Below are positions 46,728-55,622 of a stretch of DNA of 64,000 bases, piece by piece (the stretch's first letter is position 1; every line of letters begins with the position of its first letter). The translations under genes and the position numbers were made by a program. The stretch is from Halomicrobium sp. LC1Hm (GTDB lineage: Archaea > Halobacteriota > Halobacteria > Halobacteriales > Haloarculaceae), in the NCBI RefSeq assembly GCF_009617995.1, contig NZ_CP044129.1:1240001-1304000 (forward strand), read 5' to 3'. The notes beneath the pieces are model-generated. The model saw only the letters and a program-made list of their open reading frames with translations. It ran no database searches and was not told where the DNA came from.

Positions 46728-46848
46728 CACGCTCTCTTTCCTGCGGACTCGCATCGACCGGACGCTCTCCCGGACTGGCGATCGCCCGCCCGCGAACGAC
46801 TCCGTCGCCCCCAGTGGCGACTGCCGCGACACGGCGGCGGCCACAGTA

Positions 46849-47826
46849 TCAGTCGTCCGTGTCGGCTCGTTCGCTCACGGTCGGTTCCCAGACCGTCGCC
46901 TCCGAGCGCTGCTCGACGAACGCGGCGAGCGCGCCGTAGAGGCCGATGTCGTCGCCCAGCCGGCTGATTCGGATCTCGGGTCGCTCGACGAACAGGTAGT
47001 CGTCGAGGTGCCGATCGATCCCGTCCAGCACGACGCGCTCGTTGTTCATCGCGACGCCGCCGCCGACGGTGATGAGTCCCGGATTGAGAGCGTTACAGAT
47101 GGCTCCGATCCCGGCCGCGTTGTACCGCGCGACGCGATCGAGACAGGACTGGGCGAACGCGTCGCCCTCCGCTGCGGCCCTGAACACGTCCTGGGCCGTC
47201 ACTTCGGCGTCGAGTGTCGTCTCCGGCTCCTCTGTGCCGATCCGTCTGGACACGTTCCGGGCGATCCCGCGTCCCGAGCAGAACGCCTCCCACGCGCCCG
47301 TGACGCCCGTACTCTCCACGTCGCTGTCGGGTGCGACCGGGAGCAGCCCGAACTCGCCGGCCTGGGCCGACTCCCCTCGGACGAGCCGGCCGCCGTCGAC
47401 GACGCCGCCGCCGATACCGGTGCCGAACGTGACGTGGACGAGGGTGTCGACGTCGTCCCGAGAGCCGTAGTGCCACTCGCCCAGCACGGCGGCGTTGCAG
47501 TCGTTTTCGACGACGACCGGAAGACCGTGGGCCTCGTGGATCGCCCGGCCGGCTTCGATCCGATTGACGGTGTCGCCGTCGGTCGTGTCCAGCTCGTCGA
47601 TCTGGGCTCTGTTTCTGTCGACGAGGCCGGTACAGGAGATGGCGACCCCGGAGAGCGGTTCCGTCGCCGCCGCGGTCAGATCCGCGACGGCGTCGACGAG
47701 CTGGCGCTCCAGGTCGTACGGTCGGGTCGGTTCGACGGTCACGTCCGTGATGATATCTCCGCTCGGGACCGCGACTCCGTACCGAAAGTTCGTGCTTCCG
47801 ATCCCGAACACGGCGACCTGATCCAT
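46849..47826 (-). CDS. ROK family sugar kinase (glucokinase-like)
   Basis: 325 residues. VAVFGIGSTNFRYGVAV is the ATP-phosphate motif, ISCTGLVD and VENDCNAAVLGE surround the catalytic Asp, and FGTGIGGGVV plus PGLITVGGGVA complete the actin-like fold. The usual ROK zinc motif (CxCGxxGC) after GEFG is missing; AWEAFCSGRG stands in its place, as in several haloarchaeal homologues. The start at 47826 was chosen because CTTAAGTA (47851-47858) lies 24 nt upstream. Likely phosphorylates glucose or an amino sugar; substrate unproven. Confidence 0.8.
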   Translation of the reverse strand: MDQVAVFGIGSTNFRYGVAVPSGDIITDVTVEPTRPYDLERQLVDAVADLTAAATEPLSGVAISCTGLVDRNRAQIDELDTTDGDTVNRIEAGRAIHEAHGLPVVVENDCNAAVLGEWHYGSRDDVDTLVHVTFGTGIGGGVVDGGRLVRGESAQAGEFGLLPVAPDSDVESTGVTGAWEAFCSGRGIARNVSRRIGTEEPETTLDAEVTAQDVFRAAAEGDAFAQSCLDRVARYNAAGIGAICNALNPGLITVGGGVAMNNERVVLDGIDRHLDDYLFVERPEIRISRLGDDIGLYGALAAFVEQRSEATVWEPTVSERADTDD

Positions 47827-48041
47827 ACACCATTCCATCCGTTCAGTCAACTTAAGTATCCTTTCGTTAGCGGCCGCCCGATCCCGGTGGCGACTGGCAG
47901 GCGTCGCCTACGCCATCCCGACTGCGATCGTCCCGACGGGACGAGTCTCCGGACCGACACGTATCAGTCGCGGTCGGTTCGAGAGGCAGTTCTCCCGCGC
48001 GTAGCCGCCCTCTACCGGAGATTGCGGACCCGTACTGCATC

Positions 48042-48049
48042 TTTAAGTA
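48042..48049 (+). promoter_or_regulatory. TATA box of YegP-repeat gene
   Basis: TTTAAGTA ends 26 nt before ATG 48076. It is a classical haloarchaeal box, a useful contrast with the CATAACAA class at the same distance. Confidence 0.65.
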
Positions 48050-48075
48050 TCACGTGGTCGACATTCATTATAGAT

Positions 48076-49605
48076 ATGGCAAGTTCCAGCACAGAGGACG
48101 GGGCCCTGCTCACGTGGTATCGCAACCGGATCGCCGAGCCGACGACCGACGACGAAGTGTACGGTTACTGGTTGTTCGTCTTCGGTGTCGTGATCGGTCT
48201 GTTCGGCGTGTTACTCGCCGGGTCGACTGCCGGACAGACCAGCGGGTCGTTCCAGCGACTGGCCGGGATCGCCCTGGGCGGCCTCGGACTGCTGTTCGTC
48301 CTGATCGGGCCGATCATCCGGCTTCCGCTAGAGCGTCGGGCGACGAGAGTCGCCTACGTCGGGGCGGCCATCAGCGTCCTCGCGATCGTCTGGCTCGTCC
48401 TCTCGTTCGACGGCGGGCGCGGCCAGCGCTCGATCGTCTTCGGGACCTACGGCATCGGGATGGCCGTCATCGCGCTGGGCGCGATCCTCGTGCCGATGAT
48501 GAACGAGACCGACGGCGAGACCGCCGTCTCGGCCGCGGAGTCGTCGGCCCAACGGGCACAGGCGGACGCCGACAGTGCCCGTATGGAGGCCGACGAACAC
48601 CGAGCGGAGGCCGACGACCTTCGCGAGCAGGTCGCCGCTCGGACCGACGAACTGGCAGTGCTCCACGACAGCGCGGCGACGTTTGAGTTGTACGAGGACA
48701 GGGGCGGCAAGTACCGCTGGCGGCTCCGCCACCGCAACAGCAACATCATCGCCGACAGCGCGCAGGGGTACTCCCGCCGCGTCGACGCCCAGAACGGGAT
48801 CGAGAGCGTTCGCCGCAACGCACTGGGCGGCGCGCTCGTGGAACTCGAAACCGAGATCGACGACTCGACCGACGAGGCTGAGACGGGCGTCGTCGCCTAC
48901 CCGCCGGGCGAGAGCAAGGCGACGTTCGAGCTGTACGAGGACAACGCGGGCGGATACCGCTGGCGACTCCAGCACGCCAACGGCAACATCATCGCCGACA
49001 GCGGCGAGGGCTACACCGAGCGCCGCGAGGCCGAGGCGGCCATCGAGCGCGTGAGCGAGCGGGCCGGACCGGCACAGTACCTCCGTGCCGATCCGACGGC
49101 CTTCGAGGTGTACCAGGACGCCGCCGAAGAGTGGCGCTGGCGACTGATTCACAAGAACGGCAAGATCCTCGCCGACAGCGGTGAGGGGTACGCCTCCCGC
49201 AGCGGGGCTCGCGACGCCGTCGATCGGGTCCGGTCGGGGCTGGGAGACGACGACTACGAGTTCGAGGTCTACGAGGACACGGCCGGCAAGTACCGCTGGC
49301 GGCTCGAAGCGGACAACGGCGAGATCGTCGCCGACAGCGGGCAGGGCTTCAGCGAGGAGCGGGGCGCACGCCAGAGCGTCGATCGCGTCGAGGGACACGC
49401 GCCCGACGCCGCGACGTTGGACATCGGACTGGCGGCTTTCGAGGTCTTCGAGGACAGCGCCGGACAGTATCGCTGGCGACTCCGCCACCGCAACGGGAAC
49501 ATCCTCGCGGACGGGGGCCAGGGGTACAGCTCGCGGACGAAGGCCTTCGACGGCATCGACAGCGTCAAGCGAAACGCGCCCAACGCCGAGACCACCGACG
49601 CCTGA
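48076..49605 (+). CDS. Membrane protein with five YegP (DUF1508) repeats
   Basis: 509 residues. Four membrane segments lie in residues about 28-145 (WLFVFGVVIGLFGVLLAG and similar), then an Ala/Glu-rich coiled coil to about residue 195. Five YegP/DUF1508 units follow, starting near residues 201, 282, 341, 394 and 453, each with the pattern FExYED...YRWRLRHxNGNIIADSGxGYxxR. YegP domains are common haloarchaeal (HVO_2922-like) small proteins of unknown function; five in tandem on a membrane anchor is unusual. The YegP part probably faces the cytoplasm. Start set by the TATA box. Confidence 0.85.
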   Translation: MASSSTEDGALLTWYRNRIAEPTTDDEVYGYWLFVFGVVIGLFGVLLAGSTAGQTSGSFQRLAGIALGGLGLLFVLIGPIIRLPLERRATRVAYVGAAISVLAIVWLVLSFDGGRGQRSIVFGTYGIGMAVIALGAILVPMMNETDGETAVSAAESSAQRAQADADSARMEADEHRAEADDLREQVAARTDELAVLHDSAATFELYEDRGGKYRWRLRHRNSNIIADSAQGYSRRVDAQNGIESVRRNALGGALVELETEIDDSTDEAETGVVAYPPGESKATFELYEDNAGGYRWRLQHANGNIIADSGEGYTERREAEAAIERVSERAGPAQYLRADPTAFEVYQDAAEEWRWRLIHKNGKILADSGEGYASRSGARDAVDRVRSGLGDDDYEFEVYEDTAGKYRWRLEADNGEIVADSGQGFSEERGARQSVDRVEGHAPDAATLDIGLAAFEVFEDSAGQYRWRLRHRNGNILADGGQGYSSRTKAFDGIDSVKRNAPNAETTDA

Positions 49606-49608
49606 CGG

Positions 49609-50415
49609 TCAGTCGTCGTACTCGACGATTTCGAAAGCCGCGTCACCGTTTCTCAGCGTGTCGGTCAGTCCGGCGAGATCGTCCGCCACCGCCAGCAGAC
49701 ACACGTCGAGCCCCTTCGTCGCGGCCTCCGCGACGGCGGCCGCCGTCGCGAACTGGATGTCGACGTCGAGGTCGGCGGCGTGGGCCGTCGCGACGGCCTC
49801 CGTGCCCGAGACCGCGAGCAAGTCGTGGTCGCGCGCTTCTGCGGCGACGGCCGCGTGATCCACGTCGCCGCTCCCGCCGTCGCGGATCGGCGGGATCGAG
49901 ACGATCGTCACCGCCCCGAGGTCGTACTCCAGGACGCCGTCGAAGTCGGTGATACCCACGTCCCGGCCCGCCTCGGCCGCCGAGACGGCGACCGCGGTCG
50001 CCGTCCCGGCCTCGCCCGGTGTCGCGTGCAACACGCCGTCTCGCATCGTCAGCGAGACCGCCTGTCCGTCCTCGATGGCGGTGGTCGCGATGGCGGTCTC
50101 GATCTCGACTTCGCCGATCACGTCGTCAGAGACGTGGTCGACGAACTCCCGAAGGTCGGTCGTCTGCGTGATGAGCCAGTCGACTCCCTCCTTGGTGACC
50201 TCGTAGCGCCCTCGTCCGTGCTTCTGGACGAACTCGTTCTCGACGAGATCCTGGAGGTAGTTCGAGACCGCCTGCGAGGTGATGCCGATGCTGTCGGCGA
50301 TCTCCTGCTGACTGACCGCCGGCTGGCGCTCGGCGATCTCGATGAGGATCTGGTACTGGGTCGCCGACCGCTTGCTCTGGAGGACCGTGGTGCCGTCGTG
50401 TGCCCCGTCCGTCAT
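49609..50415 (-). CDS. MarR-type HTH regulator with C-terminal sensor-like domain (DUF7839)
   Basis: 268 residues. The N-terminus KRSATQYQILIEIAERQPAVSQQEIADSIGITSQAVSNYLQDLVENEFV is a clear winged helix. The remaining 190 residues form an alpha/beta domain (VSLTMRDGVLHATPGEAGTA, FDGVLEYDLGAVTIVSIPP) that I associate with the archaeal DUF7839 group. It may bind a metabolite. Convergent with the YegP gene, ending 3 bp from it. Target unknown. Confidence 0.75.
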   Translation of the reverse strand: MTDGAHDGTTVLQSKRSATQYQILIEIAERQPAVSQQEIADSIGITSQAVSNYLQDLVENEFVQKHGRGRYEVTKEGVDWLITQTTDLREFVDHVSDDVIGEVEIETAIATTAIEDGQAVSLTMRDGVLHATPGEAGTATAVAVSAAEAGRDVGITDFDGVLEYDLGAVTIVSIPPIRDGGSGDVDHAAVAAEARDHDLLAVSGTEAVATAHAADLDVDIQFATAAAVAEAATKGLDVCLLAVADDLAGLTDTLRNGDAAFEIVEYDD

Positions 50416-50602
50416 TGTCGATGCTGAGGGCGGCCGGGACAAGTATGTTTGCCCTTCGACCCTACAGGACCGGCGCTGGGGCGCTCACGATCGTCTAAAG
50501 GAAAGTCGAGTTGCCACCGGGCAATCCTCGTTGCGGTCGGTCCCAGCGTGGTTGTGTCCGGAAAACCGATGATATTTCACGCCACTGGACGGAGTGGCGA
50601 CC

Positions 50603-50803
50603 ATGACGGACGACGAACTCCCCGACATCCCCGTGATCTGTACGGACTGTGACACCCGGACCAAGGTCGCGTTCGACGAGGTCGAGGCGGCGGTCGAGCG
50701 CCACAACGAACAGCTCCACGACGGTGAGACAGTCGCGCAGGTCGATCCCGAGGTCATGGAGGTCCTCGCCGACCGCGTCGCCGAAGACCTGGGACTGCTG
50801 TAG
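50603..50803 (+). CDS. Small haloarchaeal Cys-pair protein
   Basis: 66 residues: IPVICTDCDTRTKVAFDEVEAAVERHNEQLHDG... carries one CxxC pair and a helical acidic tail. The pattern is like a half zinc ribbon; two such chains could share a metal. No family is recognised with confidence. ATG 50603 is used. Convergent with the arylsulfotransferase gene, 4 bp away. Confidence 0.65.
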   Translation: MTDDELPDIPVICTDCDTRTKVAFDEVEAAVERHNEQLHDGETVAQVDPEVMEVLADRVAEDLGLL

Positions 50804-50807
50804 GCCG

Positions 50808-52466
50808 TCAGCGGACGTTTTCGACCCCTGTTTTGACACGTCGCCCGATGCCGGCGGCGACGCCCCGGAGCGTGTGGCCCGCCCAGTAGAACTCGCTGCC
50901 CGCCCAGCACAGGCCGACGAGCACGAACAGCGTGGCGAAGGCCAGGTCGGTAAAGAGGACCCACGGCGGTGCGGTGTAGAGGATCCCGTTCGTGACCAGC
51001 GACGGCGTCACGTCTTTCAGGGTGAGCCAGAACCGGTCGGTGGGGGTCCGATCGCCGCTGGTCTCGACCGACGCTCCGACCGAGGGCGGCGTCGCCGTCC
51101 CGTTCGCCGCTCCCTCCGGCTGGGTCCGGGGTTCGATCGGTGCCCGTCCCCTGAGCCGTGCGGCCGGTCCGCCCTCGCTCTCGTCGCCGGTTCCGATCCG
51201 CTCGACGTCGTAGGGCATCCCGACGGTGGCCGACCAGACGATCTCGTCGTCGGCGTTCACCTCGACGAGTCGGTTGCCGTTCGAGTCGACCAGCAGCGTG
51301 TTGCCGTTGGGGAGACGGTCGGCGTCCCGTGGCCACTTGAGACGCACGTCCTGCCAGGACCAGCTCTGGACCCACTCGCCGTCGACGCGCTGGTACTCGA
51401 CGACGCGGGCGTTCTCGGAGTCCGCGACGACGACGGCGGGGCCACCGTACGCTCGCGGGATGTAGTCGGCGTTGTGTTGCTCGTAGAGGATCGAGTGGTT
51501 GCCGTCCTCGCCGAGGGTCCAGTCTTCGTCGACGGCGTACCCGCCGCCGTCGGTCCGGTCGAGGAAGATCACCTCGTCCATGTTGCGCGGACTGAGCATG
51601 ATTCGGCCGTCGGACAGCACCTCCACGTCGTTGACGTGCGTCCAGTCCCCGCTCTGGCCGCCGGCATCGGGGCTGTAGTGTTCGTCGAAGCGCCACTCCC
51701 AGACGATCGAGTCGTCGCGCGTGTCCACGACGAACACCGAGTCTTCGACGATGTCGGCGACGATCAGGTGGGTGTCGTTGAGCCGATCCACGTCGTGCCA
51801 GCGGCCGGACGCGACCTGGGGCGTCATCTCGGCGTACACGGTCTCGTGGTCGCCCGTGGTGAGGTTGACGCGGTTGACGACGTTTCGCGTACACTGGTCG
51901 CCGTGGAACTGCTCGCACTCTGTCCCCTCGAAGTGCTTCGCGGCGACGTACTCGACGGTGTAGCGCTCGCCCTCGACGGGATCCACGTCGAAGTAGACCC
52001 GGTAGGTGTCGTTGAAGTAGACGACGCTACCGTTGGGCGTCAGCGCGGCCAGCTCTGCCGTCTGGCCGCTCACGTAGAACCCCTGTGTCGCGACGACGGT
52101 CAGGCCCCGATCGCCGCTAGCCGCCCGGACCTGCCGGGTCGACCAGTTCTCGCCGGGCAGTGTCTCGGATTTCGCCCGGTCGAACCGTGATTCTACGTCG
52201 ATCTCCGTCAGACCGGTCGACGGCGGTGTCGCCGTGGGGGTCACGTCACCGCCGGACGATCCGTCGGCCGCCGTGGCCGTCGCCGTCTCGTTCGTCCCGC
52301 CCGATACCGGCGTCGCAGTCGCCGTCTCGGTGACGGTCCCGCCGGTCTCGCTCTCGGTCTCGGCACCGGCAGTCGACTGGAGAAACGACTGGCCGACCGC
52401 CGCGGCCGAGAGGATCATGACCGTCAGAAAGAGGACTCGCAGCGCCGATCGTGTGCGCGCTCTCAT
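50808..52466 (-). CDS. Arylsulfotransferase-like (ASST) beta-propeller membrane protein
   Basis: 552 residues. An N-terminal hydrophobic segment (VLFLTVMILSAAAVGQSFL) is followed by a Thr-rich linker and then a six-bladed propeller pattern: WHDVDRLNDTHLIVAD, WTHVNDVEVLSDGRIMLSPRN and WPRDADRLPNGNTLLVDSNGNRLVEV. These blade repeats are typical of the ASST family. A second membrane segment lies near residue 515. The propeller should be outside the cell. Bacterial ASST moves sulfate between phenols through a His; activity here is unproven, and archaeal members might sulfate surface glycans. Confidence 0.75.
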   Translation of the reverse strand: MRARTRSALRVLFLTVMILSAAAVGQSFLQSTAGAETESETGGTVTETATATPVSGGTNETATATAADGSSGGDVTPTATPPSTGLTEIDVESRFDRAKSETLPGENWSTRQVRAASGDRGLTVVATQGFYVSGQTAELAALTPNGSVVYFNDTYRVYFDVDPVEGERYTVEYVAAKHFEGTECEQFHGDQCTRNVVNRVNLTTGDHETVYAEMTPQVASGRWHDVDRLNDTHLIVADIVEDSVFVVDTRDDSIVWEWRFDEHYSPDAGGQSGDWTHVNDVEVLSDGRIMLSPRNMDEVIFLDRTDGGGYAVDEDWTLGEDGNHSILYEQHNADYIPRAYGGPAVVVADSENARVVEYQRVDGEWVQSWSWQDVRLKWPRDADRLPNGNTLLVDSNGNRLVEVNADDEIVWSATVGMPYDVERIGTGDESEGGPAARLRGRAPIEPRTQPEGAANGTATPPSVGASVETSGDRTPTDRFWLTLKDVTPSLVTNGILYTAPPWVLFTDLAFATLFVLVGLCWAGSEFYWAGHTLRGVAAGIGRRVKTGVENVR

Positions 52467-52545
52467 CAGTTGAACGGGCGGAGAATCGACCGACTGCGGT
52501 TAAGTCTTTGTGAACGCTCAACGTCGCTTTGAGCGATCGGGTCGC

Positions 52546-52731
52546 TCAGCGCTCGTCCCACGCGTTCAGACAGGACTCGTCACAGAAGTGCGCTTCCTGG
52601 ACGGTGTCGTCTTCGATCCAGGTCACTTCGCGGTGGGTCGGTTCGTTCACGATCGCGTCGCCACAGTGCTCGCAGTCGGGCGCTTCGGACTCGTCTAAGT
52701 CCTCGTGATGGTCCGATGTGGGATCTACCAT
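52546..52731 (-). CDS. Small zinc-finger protein (TRASH/DUF7576-like)
   Basis: 61 residues. CEHCGDAIV and HFCDESCLNAWDE give four Cys in a treble-clef/TRASH-like arrangement. Haloarchaea have many such stand-alone domains (I recall DUF7576), probably metal- or nucleic-acid-binding. ATG 52731 lies about 23 nt after a TATTTAAT box on the minus strand, so the mRNA is leaderless. Monocistronic. Confidence 0.75.
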   Translation of the reverse strand: MVDPTSDHHEDLDESEAPDCEHCGDAIVNEPTHREVTWIEDDTVQEAHFCDESCLNAWDER

Positions 52732-52859
52732 TAGCCGAACCGTCGGTGTCGCGGTATTTAATCCCAAAGATATCTCACGCGCGGTGTGCCCCTCGCGGGA
52801 CTGCCTGCCCGGAATCGCTGCCGTCCCTCGGCGTCACGGACGAGCAGTCACACTGTCGC

Positions 52860-54041
52860 TCACCGATCCCGCGTGACCGACTCGCCCGGCGTCGTGCTGG
52901 CCCCGCTCGACAGGGTGACGCCGGGATTGATACTCGTGTTGACTGCGGTCTTGACGCCGTCTCCGGCGACGACGCCGTACTTTCGCCGGCCGGTCGAGAC
53001 GCGGTCGCCCTTGACGGTCTGTCTGACCGGCTCCCCGTCGTGACGGAGGTTCGCCACCTGCGTGCCGGCTCCGAAGTTCACGTCCTCGCCGAGGATGCTG
53101 TCGCCGACGTAGGTGACGTGAGGGACGGCCGAGCCCGCACCGATCACGCTGTTTTTGATCTCGACGCCGTGGCCGACGTGGGTGTCCTCGGCAAGGAGTG
53201 TCGCTCCGCGGACGTAGGCGTTGGGTCCGACTTCCGCACCGGAACGGATCAGTGCCGGCCCCTCGACGACGACGCCGGGCTCGACGGTCGCGCCGGCCTC
53301 GACGACGACGGTTCCGCGAAGCGTCGCGTCACCGCGGACCTCGCCGTCGATCCGCCGATCGAGTTCGCCCAGCTTCCACTCGTTTGCCGCCAGCAGCTCC
53401 CAGGGTCGTCCCACGTCGAGCCAGCGGTCGACCTCGACCGCGGAGACGGCTCCGGTCTCGATCGCCCGCGCGACCACGTCGGTGATCTCGTACTCGCCGC
53501 GCTCGCTTTCCTCGACGTCGAGCCATTCGCGGGCGTCGGCTGGGAACACGTACGCACCGGCGTTCGCGAGCTCCGTCGGCGGATCGTCGGGCTTCTCGAC
53601 GATCCCGGTCACGGTGCTCCGGTCGGTCGAGAGGACGCCGTAGGCCGTCGGATCGTCGACGCGAGACGCCGCGATGGCCGGGCCAGCGTCGAACAGCGCG
53701 GCGATCGACGACTGGTCGTAGAGGTTGTCGCCGTTGAGGACGGCGAAGGGACCGTCGAGGTGCTCGCTTGCGGCCCTGACGGCGTCCGCGGTGCCGCGTT
53801 GCTCGGCCTGGACCGCGAACTCCACCGGGACGCCGCGATACTCCTCGCCGAAGTACGACCTGACCGCGTCGGCTTCGTAGCCGACGACCAGGATCAGCTC
53901 GCTCGCCCCCGCCTCGACCGCCGCGTCGGCGGTGTGTGCCACCAGCGGCCGGTCTGCGACCGGCAACATCGGTTTCGGCGTGTCCGCCGTGAGCGGTCGC
54001 ATTCGCGTCCCCTCACCTGCCGCGAGGATGACTACTTGCAT
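52860..54041 (-). CDS. Bifunctional sugar-1-phosphate nucleotidylyl/acetyltransferase (GlmU-like)
   Basis: 393 residues. VVILAAGEGTRMRPLTADTPKPMLPV is the nucleotidyltransferase signature and FAVLNGDNLY holds metal-binding Asp. GIVEKPDDPP and NAGAYVFP line the sugar site. Residues about 245-385 are left-handed beta-helix repeats ending ASTTPGESVTRDR. This is the archaeal bifunctional GlmU type, making UDP-GlcNAc from GlcN-1-P or Glc-1-P derivatives. It would link GlmS to the UDP-sugar enzymes of the island; a plain Glc-1-P thymidylyltransferase role cannot be excluded. Confidence 0.85.
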   Translation of the reverse strand: MQVVILAAGEGTRMRPLTADTPKPMLPVADRPLVAHTADAAVEAGASELILVVGYEADAVRSYFGEEYRGVPVEFAVQAEQRGTADAVRAASEHLDGPFAVLNGDNLYDQSSIAALFDAGPAIAASRVDDPTAYGVLSTDRSTVTGIVEKPDDPPTELANAGAYVFPADAREWLDVEESERGEYEITDVVARAIETGAVSAVEVDRWLDVGRPWELLAANEWKLGELDRRIDGEVRGDATLRGTVVVEAGATVEPGVVVEGPALIRSGAEVGPNAYVRGATLLAEDTHVGHGVEIKNSVIGAGSAVPHVTYVGDSILGEDVNFGAGTQVANLRHDGEPVRQTVKGDRVSTGRRKYGVVAGDGVKTAVNTSINPGVTLSSGASTTPGESVTRDR

Positions 54042-54188
54042 ACGCGCCGAGACTCACGGCATCCATTTGAAGCTACGGTCGACGGGACGGGTGGCCGCCG
54101 ATCCGAGTCGACGCCGACATCGTCGCTACGCGGTTTCTCGTGCTCTGCTGGAACTGGCGCTCGCTCACGAAATTGTTCGCGAGAGAAA

Positions 54189-54263
54189 TGCTCGCTCAGG
54201 GATTTGAACCCTGGTCATTGGCTCGAAAGGCCAATATGATTGGCCGGACTACACCAAGCGAGC
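54189..54263 (-). tRNA. tRNA-Glu (anticodon TTC)
   Basis: 75 nt on the minus strand. The acceptor GCTCGCT pairs with AGCGAGC, with an A discriminator. The anticodon arm TTGGC-CTTTCGA-GCCAA gives TTC, and the T arm CAGGG-TTCAAAT-CCCTG is perfect. A TTTTAAATA box lies upstream near 54290. Nothing suggests an integrated element at its 3' end. Confidence 0.95.
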
Positions 54264-54329
54264 GACGCATATAGGGAGATAGGCTCGTGGTATTTAAAAT
54301 CGTCTTTCTGAAGGCAGTTTGCGAACCAC

Positions 54330-55442
54330 TCACTCGAATTCGACGCCGGAGACGGTGACCCGGAGGCCCCCGCTCTCGCTCTCGGACAGCGAGAGCTGCC
54401 AGCCGTGGGCCGTCACGATCTGCTCGACGATCGTGAGGCCGTAGCCGGTGCCGTGGTCGGTCGTCGTGTACCCGTACTCCAGTACGTCGTCGCGCTCGCT
54501 GGGCTCGATTCCGGGGCCGTCGTCGGCGACGGAGAGCCCGTCTTCGGTCCGGTCGACGGTGACGGTCACGTCGGGACCCGCGTGACTGGCGGCGTTCTCG
54601 AAGAGGTTCTCGAACACCTCCAGCAGTCGGTTCTCGTCGGAGAGCACCGTCCCGAGGTCGTCGCTGGCCGAGAGCGAGCCGTCCTCCGGTCCGGCGGTCG
54701 TCCAGGCTCGGTGGACGATCCGTTCCACGTCGACGGGTTCGGGTTCCGTGATCCGATTGCCGTCCCGAGCCAGCGTCAACACGTCCTCGATGAGCGCCTC
54801 GATCCGTTCGAGAGACTGCTCGATGTGGTCGAGGTGGGCCGTATCGGCGGTCTCGCGGGCCAGCTGGAGCCGTCCCATGGCGACGTTCAGCGGATTACGG
54901 AGGTCGTGGCTGACCACGCTGGCGAACTGTTCGAGTCGTTCGTCCTGCCGTCGGAGCTTCTCCCAGCCCTCGACGCGTTCGCTGATGTCTGCGATGGTCC
55001 CGACGTTGTAGCGGGTCCCGTCGACCTCGATGGCCGTGGTGTGGGTCTCGACGGGGACCTCGGTGCCGTCGAAGCGACTGTGTCTCGCCTCGCGCTGTCG
55101 CGTCTCTCCGACCTCGAACGACTCCCAGTACTCCTCGAATCGCGCTCTGTCGATCGCCGGGTTCACCTCCCACAACCCCGTCCCGTGTAGCGACTCGCGA
55201 TCGGTTCCCAGCAGATCGGCGTACGCCTGGTTCACGTAAGCGAACCGTCCGTCAGCCCCGTAGACGCCGACGGCGACGCCGACGCGCTCCACGACGGCGT
55301 TGAAAAATCCCGGCTCGAAGCCGCCGTCGGCCCGTCCGTCCGCCTGCGATCGCTGGTCCGCGACACCTCGTCGCCGGCCGTCGCTGGCAGGCTCGCTCTG
55401 TGCACCGTCCCGGTCGCCGTGTCTGCTGTGTTCCCCCGTCAT
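54330..55442 (-). CDS. PAS-domain sensor histidine kinase
   Basis: 370 residues. A PAS domain (FFNAVVERVGVAVGVYGADGRFAYVNQAYADLLG, about 40-165) is followed by HisKA with SVVSHDLRNPLNVAMG (phosphoacceptor His). HATPase_c follows with FENLFENAASHA, DDGPGIEPSERDDVLEYGYTTTD and GTGYGLTIVEQIV. No membrane segment, so a cytoplasmic sensor. No response regulator gene is adjacent, as is common in haloarchaea. Confidence 0.9.
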   Translation of the reverse strand: MTGEHSRHGDRDGAQSEPASDGRRRGVADQRSQADGRADGGFEPGFFNAVVERVGVAVGVYGADGRFAYVNQAYADLLGTDRESLHGTGLWEVNPAIDRARFEEYWESFEVGETRQREARHSRFDGTEVPVETHTTAIEVDGTRYNVGTIADISERVEGWEKLRRQDERLEQFASVVSHDLRNPLNVAMGRLQLARETADTAHLDHIEQSLERIEALIEDVLTLARDGNRITEPEPVDVERIVHRAWTTAGPEDGSLSASDDLGTVLSDENRLLEVFENLFENAASHAGPDVTVTVDRTEDGLSVADDGPGIEPSERDDVLEYGYTTTDHGTGYGLTIVEQIVTAHGWQLSLSESESGGLRVTVSGVEFE

Positions 55443-55622
55443 GTTCGCACCCACAGCGCGTTCCTGACGCTGATACTCCCTCTTTCGAGCCCAGCATCAA
55501 AAACCCCTCCCGTGGTAGCACGACACATCCACCACAGGAGGGCGAATCGATCGCTGCCGTTCAGGGGATCTCGACGCCCGGCTGGCAGGTGGGGGATCGA
55601 TCGCGCACGGTGGTCGACGGCC

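Noticed and set aside
54189-54263. tRNA-Glu as an integration site
   Set aside because: No duplicated 3' end, integrase or composition shift is seen near it.
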